Shown here: in pieces, positions 27,179-35,957 of the stretch
How positions within the stretch are numbered: the stretch's first letter is position 1
How the letters are laid out: every line of letters begins with the position of its first letter
From: Halobacillus_A sp043497005
Lineage (GTDB): Bacteria; Bacillota; Bacilli; Bacillales; Halobacillaceae
Assembly (NCBI RefSeq): GCF_043497005.1
Contig: NZ_JBIEKE010000005.1
Location: 1 to 64,000 of the forward strand
Direction of reading: 5' to 3'
Length of the DNA stretch: 64,000 nt
Made by a program: the position numbers and the translations under genes
Notes under the pieces: generated by a model
Told to the model about the DNA's origin: nothing
Databases searched by the model: none
What the model saw: the letters and a program-made list of their open reading frames with translations, nothing else

Positions 27179-27811
27179 TTACCATTTCCAGAATTTCCAA
27201 CCCCACTTCTTGTGTAACTGGGCCTCTCTCATTTCTTCAAGTTCTTTCAGTGCCTTAGTTAGCTTTTCATCCATTTTACTCCACTCTTCATCCTTTTCTT
27301 TCGTTGCTGCTGTTTCTAGTGGAGCTGTTAAAAACTTTTCTACCTTCTGATTTATGCCATCCAGCAAGCGACGATCACGAGCTTCTAAACGTTCGTCTAT
27401 TTTTTCGAAAAGCATTTGAGCTTCTTGTTCTCCTTGCTCTTTTCCTTTTTGGTAGGCATGTTCCACAGCTTCATTAATGAGGGACTGTACATCTTCTTTA
27501 GAAAACGGGCTATGGTCGGAATTTTCTTCGATAACGCTTAGCGTCTTTTCAGCGTTTTCTCGGTCTCTATACAGCTTGGCTACGGCTTTTATCGCGTCGT
27601 GTCTACTTCTCTTTTTTTCGATGAGTTTTTTTAACTCAAAGAACATGCTAATATCTCGATCATAATAAATGCGTTGATCTTTATCATTCCGTTGAAATTC
27701 ATAGCCTTCTTCTTCTAATGCTAACGCCCATTGTCTTAAGGTACTTGACTTTATATCAAGTTTTAATGCCACTTCTTTAGCAAAAAAGCCATAATTATAG
27801 GAGTCGTTCAT
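27179..27811 (-). CDS. MerR-type HTH, coiled-coil plasmid protein (second intact copy)
   Basis: A 210-residue protein with a MerR-like winged helix (about 1-70: FFAKEVALKLDIKSSTLRQWALALEE, then YYDRDISMFFELKKLI), a charged helical middle and coiled coil (about 95-200), and the C-terminal tail KKWGWKFWKW. The tryptophan/lysine tail is a plausible membrane-binding amphipathic end, as in proteins that tether DNA to the membrane. ATG 27811 follows AAAGAGGTGAT. It is related in plan, not closely in sequence, to the protein at 4894-5499. A decayed duplicate fragment lies at 30612-30747. Confidence 0.7.
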   Translation of the reverse strand: MNDSYNYGFFAKEVALKLDIKSSTLRQWALALEEEGYEFQRNDKDQRIYYDRDISMFFELKKLIEKKRSRHDAIKAVAKLYRDRENAEKTLSVIEENSDHSPFSKEDVQSLINEAVEHAYQKGKEQGEQEAQMLFEKIDERLEARDRRLLDGINQKVEKFLTAPLETAATKEKDEEWSKMDEKLTKALKELEEMREAQLHKKWGWKFWKW

Positions 27812-28016
27812 AACGCGATCACCTCTTTTATTAAACGTACCAATGAGGGACAAGAACAGCAAGAAGATTTCTTCTCTTTATTCTGACGATTTTTGACTAA
27901 ATATGATTTCTTTATAAGTTCACCTTAAGGCGGTTCGTATTTCTTGAAGAAACCCCCAGTTGGGAAAGCGTCAGGAAAATGCATATTTACAGCGTTATGC
28001 AAAATGGAACAAAGAA

Positions 28017-28055
28017 AAATCGGCTCCTTTATAAAGTTTAGGAACCGATTTTTTG
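28017..28055. terminator. Terminator-like hairpin
   Basis: AAAAATCGGCTCCT...AGGAACCGATTTTTT. It lies downstream of the minus-strand secreted-protein gene. Confidence 0.65.
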
Positions 28056-28196
28056 ATTTGACTTATTAAGCTAAAGCACCCGATTGTAGTATAATCTTAT
28101 ATAAATTTCACCCTAAGAAACCCCTTCGGACAAGACATATACAAAGGGGCAAAACGGTTCATGTTACTTGACAACAACGTCTAATTTTTGCCGATT

Positions 28197-28853
28197 CTAT
28201 CTGACTCTTCCTGGAATCACCAGTGTACCTCTGTTATTTTGTAGCTCCCCATAAACATCTGTAGTGTGATAAACGATATTACCAGAAAAGTCGTGAGACG
28301 TATTCAGGGTAGCATAGTTGTTGTTTACCCAGCCAGAATTCAACCAAAAATCGTTGGTTTTACCCACCCCACTACTTCCAATAAGACCATAACTTACAAA
28401 ATGGACACGAACACGAGATTGATCTACTCCTTTTGTACCGTCCACAGTTCCATTGACTGATAGAGTGTGGTTCCACCAACCTACATCAATATATACGTTG
28501 CCTGACACTTGTCCCGAAATGCCAATAGAGTTATTTATTCTTGAACCAAAAAATCGCCATTCCTGATCGACAAATTGAGGCTTCACTTTGTTTTCTTCAA
28601 ATCTGGCAGCAGCCTTTATTATCTTCTCATCTTTTTCAGAGAAAACTTCATTAACTTCATACGAGTTATTAATTCTTTTTGTTTGCTTATCAAAATAATT
28701 TTCTTTTTCTTTATACGTCATAGTTTCAAGATCTTCGATGGAGTCTTGTTTTTCTGTTTCCTCAGCTGCCAAAGATGCCATTGGGAATAACATCAGTCCA
28801 ATTAATAAAGTGGCGGTCATTGCAAGAAACACCAAAGCTCTTTTTTGTAACAT
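28197..28853 (-). CDS. Secreted protein of unknown function
   Basis: A 218-residue protein with a Sec signal peptide (about 1-30, cleavage after SLA-A). A charged helical region precedes a C-terminal beta-rich domain (about 95-218; NSIGISGQVSGNVYIDVGWW, DFSGNIVYHTTDVYGEL). The beta domain is repetitive in Gly, Asn and Tyr and suggests an extracellular binding or antimicrobial-type fold, but I do not recognise the family. A 24-bp perfect palindrome lies 68 bases upstream. Confidence 0.55.
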   Translation of the reverse strand: MLQKRALVFLAMTATLLIGLMLFPMASLAAEETEKQDSIEDLETMTYKEKENYFDKQTKRINNSYEVNEVFSEKDEKIIKAAARFEENKVKPQFVDQEWRFFGSRINNSIGISGQVSGNVYIDVGWWNHTLSVNGTVDGTKGVDQSRVRVHFVSYGLIGSSGVGKTNDFWLNSGWVNNNYATLNTSHDFSGNIVYHTTDVYGELQNNRGTLVIPGRVR

Positions 28854-28920
28854 AAAAATTTTCCTCCTCTAACTTTTTTGAATTTCTTTTACCCTGTTAT
28901 GTTTATAGTAAAAAAAAACA

Positions 28921-28944
28921 ACTAGTTTCACTAGTGAAACTAGT
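28921..28944. promoter_or_regulatory. 24-bp perfect palindrome, probable operator
   Basis: ACTAGTTTCACT followed by AGTGAAACTAGT. It sits just upstream of the likely promoter of the secreted-protein gene (minus strand), the usual place of a dimeric repressor or activator site. Confidence 0.55.
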
Positions 28945-29154
28945 ACCAATTTTATGAAAAAAACCAATATTTTTACAAATTAACCCCTCAGACTTAAGAT
29001 CTAGATTGGGGCGAGAACAATAACTGCCAAATAAAAATTCTCTACAAAAACAGTTCCCTATTCCAAGCGCCCGTTTATTGAATAAGGGTAAAGAGCTTAC
29101 CATTGTAAATTCGCCTTTTCCTGACGCTACCCCTAGATCAAGACGAAGAGGAAA

Positions 29155-29356
29155 GCAGGCCTACGCCTGCTTTTTATTATGGTTATTTTTCCTTTTGCAC
29201 TCCGAATCGTAAAACAGCACAAATCTTCTAACCTTCCAGCAGGTAGGACACCCGAACCTTTCCTGCTGGAAGCTAAGAAGATGAAAAAACCGTCAATACA
29301 CTTTCACGGCATAGCCTTCGCTTTCGCTACGGTATTCCATGATGTATGGACGGTTT
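29155..29356 (+). ncRNA. Repeated structured element, copy B (upstream of ardC)
   Basis: It has the same order of parts as copy A: hairpin AGCAGGCCTACGCCTGCTTTTTATT, conserved TATGGTTATTTTTCCTTTTGCA, stem TTCCAGCAGG/CCTGCTGGAA, and CACTTTCACGGCATAGCCTTC. An outer stem AAAAAACCGTC/GACGGTTTTTT closes the element. It lies about 100 bases before the ArdC gene in the same direction. Anti-restriction genes on conjugative plasmids are often driven from folded single-strand promoters on entry, a possible role here. Confidence 0.55.
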
Positions 29357-29463
29357 TTTATGTGTGTTTTGAGATTCTCCATAGCAAAAGGGAAAAATAA
29401 TCCCCCTTTGGGGAACATATTTCGTTTCGGAGTTCCAAAGGAAAAACAAGGAGGAGAAAAACC

Positions 29464-30288
29464 ATGAGCAAAAAAATCTATGAAATGATCACAAACCAAA
29501 TCATTGAGAAGTTGGAGCAAGGGGTTGTTCCTTGGAGAAAACCTTGGGCGAATGGTATAGCGGTGAATTGGAAGACTCAAAAACCTTATCGAGGGATTAA
29601 TACGATGCTTCTGGACGGTGGCGAGTATGCCACTTTTAAACAGATCAAAGAAGCTGGAGGAAAGGTAAAGAAAGGTGAAAAATCTCATATTGTGGTGTTC
29701 TGGAAGATGCTCAACGTAGAAGATCAAGAAACGGAAGAAGAAAAAAAGATCCCTTTGCTGCGGTATTATCGAGTTTTTGAAGTTGGCTCTCAAGTGGAAG
29801 GGTTAGAAATGAAACGAACCTATGAAACGTTCGATCATAACCCCATAGAAGAAGCCGAGAAGATTAAAAGGGAATATTTTAATGGTCCATCTTACAGCTT
29901 TCAAAGTGGCCGAGCTTATTATGTGCCGTTTGAAGATCGCGTCAATGTTCCACCTAAGAAAGACTTTCCCAATGTGCACGAATATTACAGCACCTTATTT
30001 CATGAAATAGTCCACAGCACAGGGCATAAAGATCGGTTAGATCGAGATGGAGTAACAGGAAAAATCAGTTTCGGAAGTGAAAACTATAGTAAAGAGGAAT
30101 TAATTGCAGAATTAGGAGCTTCGATGCTTTGCGGATTGACCGGAATTGAGAATAACACCATTGATAATAGCGCTTCTTATATTCAATCTTGGTTGAAAAA
30201 ATTAAAGGATGATAAAACCTTGATTGTCCAAGCATCTCAAAAAGCTCAAAAAGCTAGTGATCATATTTTAGGGATAGAGTTTTCTTAA
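29464..30288 (+). CDS. ArdC-type antirestriction protein (ssDNA-binding + zincin)
   Basis: A 274-residue protein. Residues about 1-110 are the ArdC N-terminal single-strand DNA-binding domain (KIYEMITNQIIEKLEQGVVPWRKPW, then YRGIN, ATFKQIKEAGGKVKKGEKS). Residues about 150-274 are a zincin-like domain with the HEIVHSTGH zinc motif (about 179-187) and the downstream Glu in KEELIAELGAS. ArdC proteins protect incoming plasmid DNA from host restriction. The strong site AAGGAGGAG precedes ATG 29464. A hairpin follows at 30311-30336. Confidence 0.85.
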   Translation: MSKKIYEMITNQIIEKLEQGVVPWRKPWANGIAVNWKTQKPYRGINTMLLDGGEYATFKQIKEAGGKVKKGEKSHIVVFWKMLNVEDQETEEEKKIPLLRYYRVFEVGSQVEGLEMKRTYETFDHNPIEEAEKIKREYFNGPSYSFQSGRAYYVPFEDRVNVPPKKDFPNVHEYYSTLFHEIVHSTGHKDRLDRDGVTGKISFGSENYSKEELIAELGASMLCGLTGIENNTIDNSASYIQSWLKKLKDDKTLIVQASQKAQKASDHILGIEFS

Positions 30289-30310
30289 ACAAAGTTTCAT
30301 AAATAAAATG

Positions 30311-30336
30311 GCCCCTGCTTGAAAGCAAGCAGGGGC
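30311..30336 (+). terminator. Hairpin between ardC and a 57-aa gene
   Basis: GCCCCTGCTTGAAAGCAAGCAGGGGC is a perfect 11-bp stem but lacks a T-run; it abuts the AAGGAGG site of the next gene. It may be a processing or stability element and not a terminator. Confidence 0.5.
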
Positions 30337-30352
30337 TAAGGAGGAATTATAA

Positions 30353-30526
30353 ATGGTACGAAAAACAATGGTTTCTTATGTGACGTTAGGTAGTTATGAA
30401 GGGACAATTCAACTTCCTAAAGAATGGCTAGAAGAACAAATTGACACAACTCTGGAAGAATTTTTAGATGAATATACCTGGGATGATACAGAAGTTTTGG
30501 ATGGGGATTATTTCCACGATCAATAA
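30353..30526 (+). CDS. Small acidic protein (57 aa)
   Basis: ATG 30353 follows AAGGAGGAATTATAA. The product (MVRKTMVSYVTLGSYEGTIQ...) is acidic, Trp/Tyr-containing and ends GDYFHDQ. No family is recognised. The strong start signals, the position right after ardC, and the hairpin CCCCCTGTTTAAATAGGGGG after it support a real gene in the same operon. Confidence 0.6.
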   Translation: MVRKTMVSYVTLGSYEGTIQLPKEWLEEQIDTTLEEFLDEYTWDDTEVLDGDYFHDQ

Positions 30527-30611
30527 GCCAGGAGCCCCCCTGTTTAAATAGGGGGCTACAATATAGATGAATACTTGTTATATAGAAAAAACGTGTTATG
30601 AACGGGTTTTA

Positions 30612-30747
30612 CCTCGATAACGCTTAGTGTCTTTTGTGCGTTTTTTTATGTGTTATACAGCCTTACTACGGCTTTTATCGTGTTTTTTCTACTTCTCTTT
30701 TTTCAATTAGTTATTAAGTTTAAAGAACATGCTAATACCGCGATAAG
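30612..30747 (-). pseudogene. Decayed fragment of the second MerR-type gene
   Basis: The plus strand here (CGATAACGCTTAGTGTC..., GCTACGGCTTTTATCG-like ACTACGGCTTTTATCGTG, AAAGAACATGCTAATACCGCGAT) follows the antisense of codons in the gene at 27179-27811 (positions about 27530-27660) with many small deletions. It shows a past duplication within this accessory region. Confidence 0.6.
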
Positions 30748-30757
30748 GAGGGGGAAA

Positions 30758-31241
30758 ATGAAAACTTGTGCTTATTGTGGTTCAGAGGTTGAAGAAAGTT
30801 ATTGTTTTTATTGCAAGATGGAGTTAGAGCAGCGCTGTATTTTAAAAAACGGAAACCGTTTGGCCCATAATATTCAGCAGTTACCGTCAGAACAGGATAT
30901 TTTTTTATCGACCAAAGAATTAATGCAGCGTGAAACCATCGAGTTATTATGTTTATTAAAATATGCTCGCAAGTATCGATCTGACGTGTACAATTGGCGT
31001 TTCCTCACGAATAAGGCTAATGAAGTTGAACAGGTTGCCGAAATGAAAAAGAATAGCTATAAAGTATGAAAAAGCTACTCGTAAGGTTTGGGTTATAGAA
31101 AATATTATTAAAGAGCGCATGGGGTACTATCCAACGTCGATTACAGATGATTTTATTCAAAGGTATTATCATCGTATGAAGCAATCCGAAAAAAAACGTA
31201 TGGTTATGCAGAAGTCTGTTGCTAAAAATAACAAATCTTAA
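30758..31241 (+). pseudogene. Zinc-ribbon plasmid protein, frameshifted
   Basis: The frame from ATG 30758 (site GGAGGGGG) encodes CAYCGSEVEESYCFYCKMELEQR and a helical region, then stops at 31069. The sequence continues in another frame as ATRKVWVIENIIKERMG ... TDDFIQRYYHRMKQ to TAA 31241, so a single frameshift near 31065 splits a protein of about 160 residues. A degraded second copy of its C-terminal part is at 35107-35207. A two-part functional arrangement is possible but less likely. Confidence 0.55.
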
Positions 31242-31519
31242 GATTTGTGAGGTTGCTTAAGCAAATGGGGGTAGTATGTTTAGTTTTATCAGTCTAGAGG
31301 AGGGCACAAATCAAGAGTAATAAACTCTTGGTCTGTGTCTTTTTGTTTAATTAGGGTACACCCTGTACGTACAAAATAGAATCCTGTCATATAAAAGTTA
31401 CAGATTTCACCATGTATGTACAGGGTGTACTTTATTTGAGATAAAAGAAGAGAAGAAAAGGTTATAATCACATTGCAGGGGAAGTCATAAATTCTAAAAG
31501 ACACCGTTTAACTGATAGA
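31242..31519. other. Intergenic region with hairpins and a GTACACCCTGTAC inverted repeat
   Basis: A terminator-like hairpin (CAAGAGTAATAAACTCTTG, about 31314-31332) is followed by the inverted repeat GTACACCCTGTACGTAC at 31356-31372 and its near-complement at 31414-31430. The repeat may be a resolvase res site or an operator. Confidence 0.45.
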
Positions 31520-32062
31520 TTATATTTTTCTTTTCAATAAGTTTTCATAATTATCCAGGTCCTCCATACGAGATCTTAATTCACTTAAATTTTCATCAAG
31601 ATGTTTTAATCCATTTTCTTCATTCAAGCGAGAAAAAAGAACTAGCTGGACATGTACAATTTCTATCGCCCGATTAAGTAAGATAACTTTTCGTTCTGCT
31701 TGGTATGATAAATTTGAAGTATCTATTTTATTAATCTCTCTAACTATAGGGGTGTTTACCTCAACTAGCTCAATTACATGACCGTAGTCTTCATTTTGAA
31801 TCCCTTTTACTATTAACCTTAGGTTATTAGTAAAAGGTGAGGTAAGCCTTTTATAAGTTTCATTAAATTTCATCAAAGTATTGTATTCATTTCTAAAACC
31901 TTTTTTATTTTCATGTTTAATTTGAGATTTAAAAATTGCTATTGAAATAATGCCGGCAATAAATGCACCAAAAAAAGTACCAATACCAGTAACCCATGCA
32001 TCTGGTGAAACACAATTCCAAAACCCCTCACACTGCTGAATATTTACAGGAGTATTTCTCAA
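31520..32062 (-). CDS. Membrane-anchored helical protein of unknown function
   Basis: A 180-residue protein with one or two hydrophobic segments near the N-terminus (about 18-45: GTFFGAFIAGIISIAIF) and a long helical cytoplasmic domain ending in a coiled coil (ENLSELRSRMEDLDNYENLLKRK). It lies next to and divergent from the SIR2-domain gene. The plan resembles small membrane components found beside defence genes, but no family is recognised. Confidence 0.5.
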   Translation of the reverse strand: MRNTPVNIQQCEGFWNCVSPDAWVTGIGTFFGAFIAGIISIAIFKSQIKHENKKGFRNEYNTLMKFNETYKRLTSPFTNNLRLIVKGIQNEDYGHVIELVEVNTPIVREINKIDTSNLSYQAERKVILLNRAIEIVHVQLVLFSRLNEENGLKHLDENLSELRSRMEDLDNYENLLKRKI

Positions 32063-32326
32063 AATTCTCCCCCCTCGTTAAACTTCATCCTTCGTCCTCC
32101 CTCGGTGTGTGATTACCTTTACCTCCCCATATAGAGGGTTACTATTTTCCTTCCCTCAACAGTATACGACATAAAAAAGGAATTCCTTCAGTAAATACTT
32201 TAAAACTATGCTTTCCTCTTACAATCTACTAACTATATTTCGTGTTGAGAAAATTCAAATAATGTTACAATTTTATTATAACGGTAAATATTTCATAATA
32301 TATCCATCGCATTGGGGTTGCTATTA

Positions 32327-33925
32327 ATGGTAGATATAGAAGAAGAACTTATAGAACATTTAAAGAATATAAATACTGCTCCTTTTTTATTTGTAGGATC
32401 TGGATTTTCAAGAAGATATATCGATTTGGAGAATTGGGAAGGCCTGCTACGAAAATTCTCTGATTTAGTACCTCAAGAATTTGATTATTACTCTTCTACA
32501 TCCAGTGGAGAGTGGGCTAAAGCAGCCGGAATGATGGCAGAAGACTTTCATCCCATATGGTGGAGTGATAGCAAATACGAGGAGAGTAGAGATGAATTTA
32601 GAGGTAGAATTAATGCTAAACACAGCCCATTAAAAATAGAGATCTCTAAATACTTAAGGAATCTTAATTATTCTTATGGACTGGATAAAATTAAAGATAC
32701 CGAAATTAATGAATTAAAGAACATTGTCATTGATGGTATCATAACTACAAATTGGGATATGTTATTAGAACAAATCTTTCCCGATATGGAAATGTATATT
32801 GGGCAGAAAGAACTTCTTTTTTCCCAGCCTTTAGAGGTAAATGAAATATATAAAATTCATGGCTGTAGTTCAACACCAGATTCATTAGTACTGACGAATA
32901 ATGATTATAGCGACTATAATGAGAAAAATGCTTACCTTGCAGCAAAATTATTAACTATCTTCATTGAACACCCAATTATTTTTATCGGATATTCGTTAAC
33001 TGATAGTAATATACATAAAATTTTAAAGTCAATAACTGCCTGTTTGGATGATGATAATGCTGACAAATTAAAAGATAGATTAATTTTTGTTGAAAGATCC
33101 AAAGGGCAACCTGATTCTTTTGTATCCTCTTCATTAACTATTAACCAACTTACTATACCTATAACCAGGGTGAAAACTGATAGGTTTGATTTAGTGTATA
33201 AGGCTTTATCCAAAAATAAAAGAAAATACAGTTTGAAATTAATGAGGAGTATAAAATCACAAATATATGATCTTGTTAAGACAAACGATCCTCATGAAAG
33301 TATTCACGTCATAGACCATGAAGACAATCAAAATGCAGAGAATGTTGAATTTGTCATTGGGGTTGGTGTGAAATCAGTAGCTCAACAAATGGAAGCAAAT
33401 AGTGAATTATCATCAACAGTTGAACTTTCAGAGAAAGGCTACGTTACAATCACCCAATTTGATCTGTTTAGAGAAATACTGTTTGATGAGCCGAACTATG
33501 ACTACAATATAATTGTTCAGGAGACACTGCCCGAGAAGCTAAAGCTGTACCAAACTATTCCTGTTAACAAATACGTTTTATTGAGTAATATTGATGAAAG
33601 TGAACTAGATCATAAAATAAAGAAAAAACTTAATCTAGAATACTCTGACTTCCTAACCAAGGCACAAAAAGAAAAACTAGATGATCTTGCTTTTCAGTGG
33701 CAATTTAGGTCGATTAAAGAACTAATTGATGGGTATCCTGACTTTGAAAAAGCTATACAGTACATTCCACTCTTAGGTGTAGAAAATCTGGACCCGAAAG
33801 AACTAAAGGATTTTCTTGCTGATAATATAAAATTATTAGAACGAAAAGATGTGGTTGGGTCGAGTATTCGTAAGTTGTTTCGAATTTATGATTGGCTTGC
33901 ATATGGGAATGAAAAGAATTTCTAA
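32327..33925 (+). CDS. SIR2-domain protein, probable anti-phage NADase
   Basis: A 532-residue protein starting at ATG 32327. An N-terminal SIR2-like domain (about 15-290) contains VGSGFS (23-28), the TTNWD motif with Asn 142, and the catalytic-type His 178 in KIHGC, followed by HPIIFIGYSLTDSNI. The C-terminal part (about 330-532) has a mixed alpha/beta region (IGVGVKSVAQQ) and a helical end with no recognised family. Stand-alone SIR2 proteins of this size deplete NAD during phage infection (Dsr-, Thoeris-type systems). Defence is inferred from family and plasmid context. Confidence 0.65.
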   Translation: MVDIEEELIEHLKNINTAPFLFVGSGFSRRYIDLENWEGLLRKFSDLVPQEFDYYSSTSSGEWAKAAGMMAEDFHPIWWSDSKYEESRDEFRGRINAKHSPLKIEISKYLRNLNYSYGLDKIKDTEINELKNIVIDGIITTNWDMLLEQIFPDMEMYIGQKELLFSQPLEVNEIYKIHGCSSTPDSLVLTNNDYSDYNEKNAYLAAKLLTIFIEHPIIFIGYSLTDSNIHKILKSITACLDDDNADKLKDRLIFVERSKGQPDSFVSSSLTINQLTIPITRVKTDRFDLVYKALSKNKRKYSLKLMRSIKSQIYDLVKTNDPHESIHVIDHEDNQNAENVEFVIGVGVKSVAQQMEANSELSSTVELSEKGYVTITQFDLFREILFDEPNYDYNIIVQETLPEKLKLYQTIPVNKYVLLSNIDESELDHKIKKKLNLEYSDFLTKAQKEKLDDLAFQWQFRSIKELIDGYPDFEKAIQYIPLLGVENLDPKELKDFLADNIKLLERKDVVGSSIRKLFRIYDWLAYGNEKNF

Positions 33926-34005
33926 AAGGACCATTTTCAACAAACTTATTAAGCTACTAACTTTTAAGGAACAGCGCTTCACGAGATTGATTAACAAATG
34001 ATAAT

Positions 34006-34563
34006 TTATTTTCTTTCATTTAAATAACGATAAAACGTTGCCCTGCTAACTCCAGAAGCATCGAGAATTTCTTTAATACTATATTCTTTACTGTCATACA
34101 TTCGAAAGGCCATATCCAACTTGGATTGGTCTTTTTTTGGTCTGCCGCCTTTTCGCCCGCGAGCTCTTGCTGCATTCAGCCCTGATTTTGTTCTTTCTGA
34201 GATAATGTCACGTTCAAACTGCGCTAATCCACTGAAAATCGTAAAGACGAGTTTCCCCATTGCCGTAGTCGTATCAATGTTTTCATTAATGGAAACGAAG
34301 TTAATACCTTTATCCTGGAAGTCATTGATTAATTCCACCAAGTGTTTTGTGCTACGACCAATTCGATCGAGTTTAAAAACTACCACCGTATCTCCCTCAC
34401 GTAAATACTTCAGCATTTCATTAAATGCTGGTCGGTCTTTTTTTGTCCCCGTAATCTTCTCTGAGAAAATGTTTTTCTCTTCAACGCCATATTTCTTTAA
34501 CGCATCAAATTGCATATGTAAATTTTGATCTTTGGTACTGACTCGGGCATACCCAAATAACAT
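34006..34563 (-). CDS. Serine resolvase/invertase
   Basis: A complete 185-residue serine recombinase. The catalytic N-terminus has GYARVSTKDQN (Ser 9), then FKLDRIGRSTKHLVELI and GKLVFTIFSGLAQFERDIISERT. A C-terminal helix-turn-helix follows (SIKEILDASGVSRATFYRYL). This is the Tn3-resolvase/plasmid multimer-resolution type. Repeated GTTATCAAAAA motifs directly upstream look like its res site. No transposase is present in the window, so plasmid dimer resolution is the likely role. Confidence 0.9.
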   Translation of the reverse strand: MLFGYARVSTKDQNLHMQFDALKKYGVEEKNIFSEKITGTKKDRPAFNEMLKYLREGDTVVVFKLDRIGRSTKHLVELINDFQDKGINFVSINENIDTTTAMGKLVFTIFSGLAQFERDIISERTKSGLNAARARGRKGGRPKKDQSKLDMAFRMYDSKEYSIKEILDASGVSRATFYRYLNERK

Positions 34564-34597
34564 ATTTTGTAACTCCTTTGAAATTCGTTACTTATAT

Positions 34598-34715
34598 GTT
34601 ATCAAAAAGGGTGTTGAGTGTATATATTGGTATTTTGTTTTTGATACGACTTTTAAAACTGAAATATTGAGGTTACAGATCTGAAATTCCTACTTTGGAT
34701 ACATGTTATCAAAAA
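34598..34715. promoter_or_regulatory. Putative res site of the resolvase
   Basis: GTTATCAAAAA at 34598-34608, its complement GTTTTTGATAC-like at 34637-34647, and another direct copy at 34705-34715 lie immediately upstream of the minus-strand resolvase gene. The spacing is typical of resolvase subsites. Confidence 0.55.
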
Positions 34716-35314
34716 CGAACATTTTTAATACATTCTTTCATAGAGTATAAATTATTTAATCCAGAATATTTTTCCTTTCCTTTAAACAGACACATGGAAA
34801 TGCTCAAAGAGATTGGAAATGAAGAAAAACGGATCAATGAAACCATTCTTGATGCGTTTGGATTTTAAATTGGATTGTAGTGACAAATCACCGTAAGGAC
34901 CAGGAGATTATATGCTTCAGGAAAAAACTAATCCAAAAAAGGTAAACGTCAACGTTGAGGAACTAGGGGGGAATCATTGCACTTGAGATCTAGGAGAAAA
35001 TTAGTTAGAAATCCATATGGTTTTTACGCTAAAACAAACGTAAACGTTTATGTTTACGTTTGTTAAAAATACAGAATGTTACTAGAACATATTGAATCCT
35101 GGGTTTATTAAAAAGAGCATAAAGTGTTATTCGTTTGAGAGCAATTACAGAGGATTTTATCAATAGGTATTATCATGAAAAAAAACTAAAAAAAGATAAA
35201 AAAACGTAATTTTCTGACAATAAATCAATAACTGATTTTACAACATCTTGTTATTATTGGAAGTATATTGAAGGGTAAGGGGAGGTAAAATTTAAATCCT
35301 GTAGGAGGACAAAC
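34716..35314. other. Gene debris and palindrome upstream of the biosynthetic cluster
   Basis: The stretch holds a tail fragment (EMLKEIGNEEKRINETILD, frame ending about 34868), the degraded copy of the split zinc-ribbon gene (35107-35207) and a palindrome (35033-35064). No intact gene is seen. Confidence 0.5.
35033..35064. repeat. ACGTAAAC palindrome at the left edge of the biosynthetic cluster
   Basis: AACAAACGTAAAC, loop GTTTAT, then GTTTACGTTTGTT. A near-identical copy (loop GTTGAT) lies at 49280-49309, so the two flank the 35-49 kb cluster. Confidence 0.75.
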
Positions 35315-35956
35315 ATGGTTTCTTTCGCAGTTATTATTGATGAAGAGCATTTTTTTACTCCAATTGAGAAAGAAATTTTTTACACCAAAAATATTTTAAT
35401 TGTCAACGACTATAAATTTGAAGTTCCCTTAATAAAAATAAATTTGTTTATTATCGTTGATCCTTCAAGTATTGAAAAATTAGAAAAGTTTGTTAGAGAA
35501 AAACATGATATTCCATATTTTATCGTTAATAAAAGTGAAAAGCTGAGGGTTATTTCTTATAGTTTAATGTTGAATAACATGGTGCGAACTAATGATTTTA
35601 TGGAATTAACGGAGGGATTACCGACAGACTCCAATTTACATCAATGTTTAATATTTTTAGAAGACAATTTATGGGATTCTGGATTAAATTTGAAAAACGT
35701 TGCTGATGAAGTTCATTTAAGCTCTGTTCATTTGTCTAGGTTATTTAGTAAAAAATTAGGTATAGGATTTAAGAAATACTTAATTAGTAGAAGACTTCAA
35801 AAAGCAAAAATTCTTTTAAAGAATGGAAAAAGTGTTTCAAGTACAAGTTTTGAGGTTGGATTTTCAGATTTAGCTTATTTTTCTTATGTTTTCAAAAAAG
35901 AAATAGGTGTTAGTCCTTCTGCTTTTCAAAATCAAACTATTGACATTGGAGGATGA
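35315..35956 (+). CDS. AraC-family transcriptional regulator
   Basis: A 213-residue protein. The N-terminal half (about 1-100) has no recognised domain and could bind a small ligand. The C-terminal half (about 108-210) holds two helix-turn-helix motifs of AraC type (NVADEVHLSSVHLSRLFSKKLG, then VSSTSFEVGFSDLAYFSYVFKKEIG). It starts behind TAGGAGGAC and its stop overlaps the ribosome-binding site of the N-hydroxylase gene, so it is the first gene and probable regulator of the cluster. Confidence 0.8.
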   Translation: MVSFAVIIDEEHFFTPIEKEIFYTKNILIVNDYKFEVPLIKINLFIIVDPSSIEKLEKFVREKHDIPYFIVNKSEKLRVISYSLMLNNMVRTNDFMELTEGLPTDSNLHQCLIFLEDNLWDSGLNLKNVADEVHLSSVHLSRLFSKKLGIGFKKYLISRRLQKAKILLKNGKSVSSTSFEVGFSDLAYFSYVFKKEIGVSPSAFQNQTIDIGG

Positions 35957-35957
35957 A

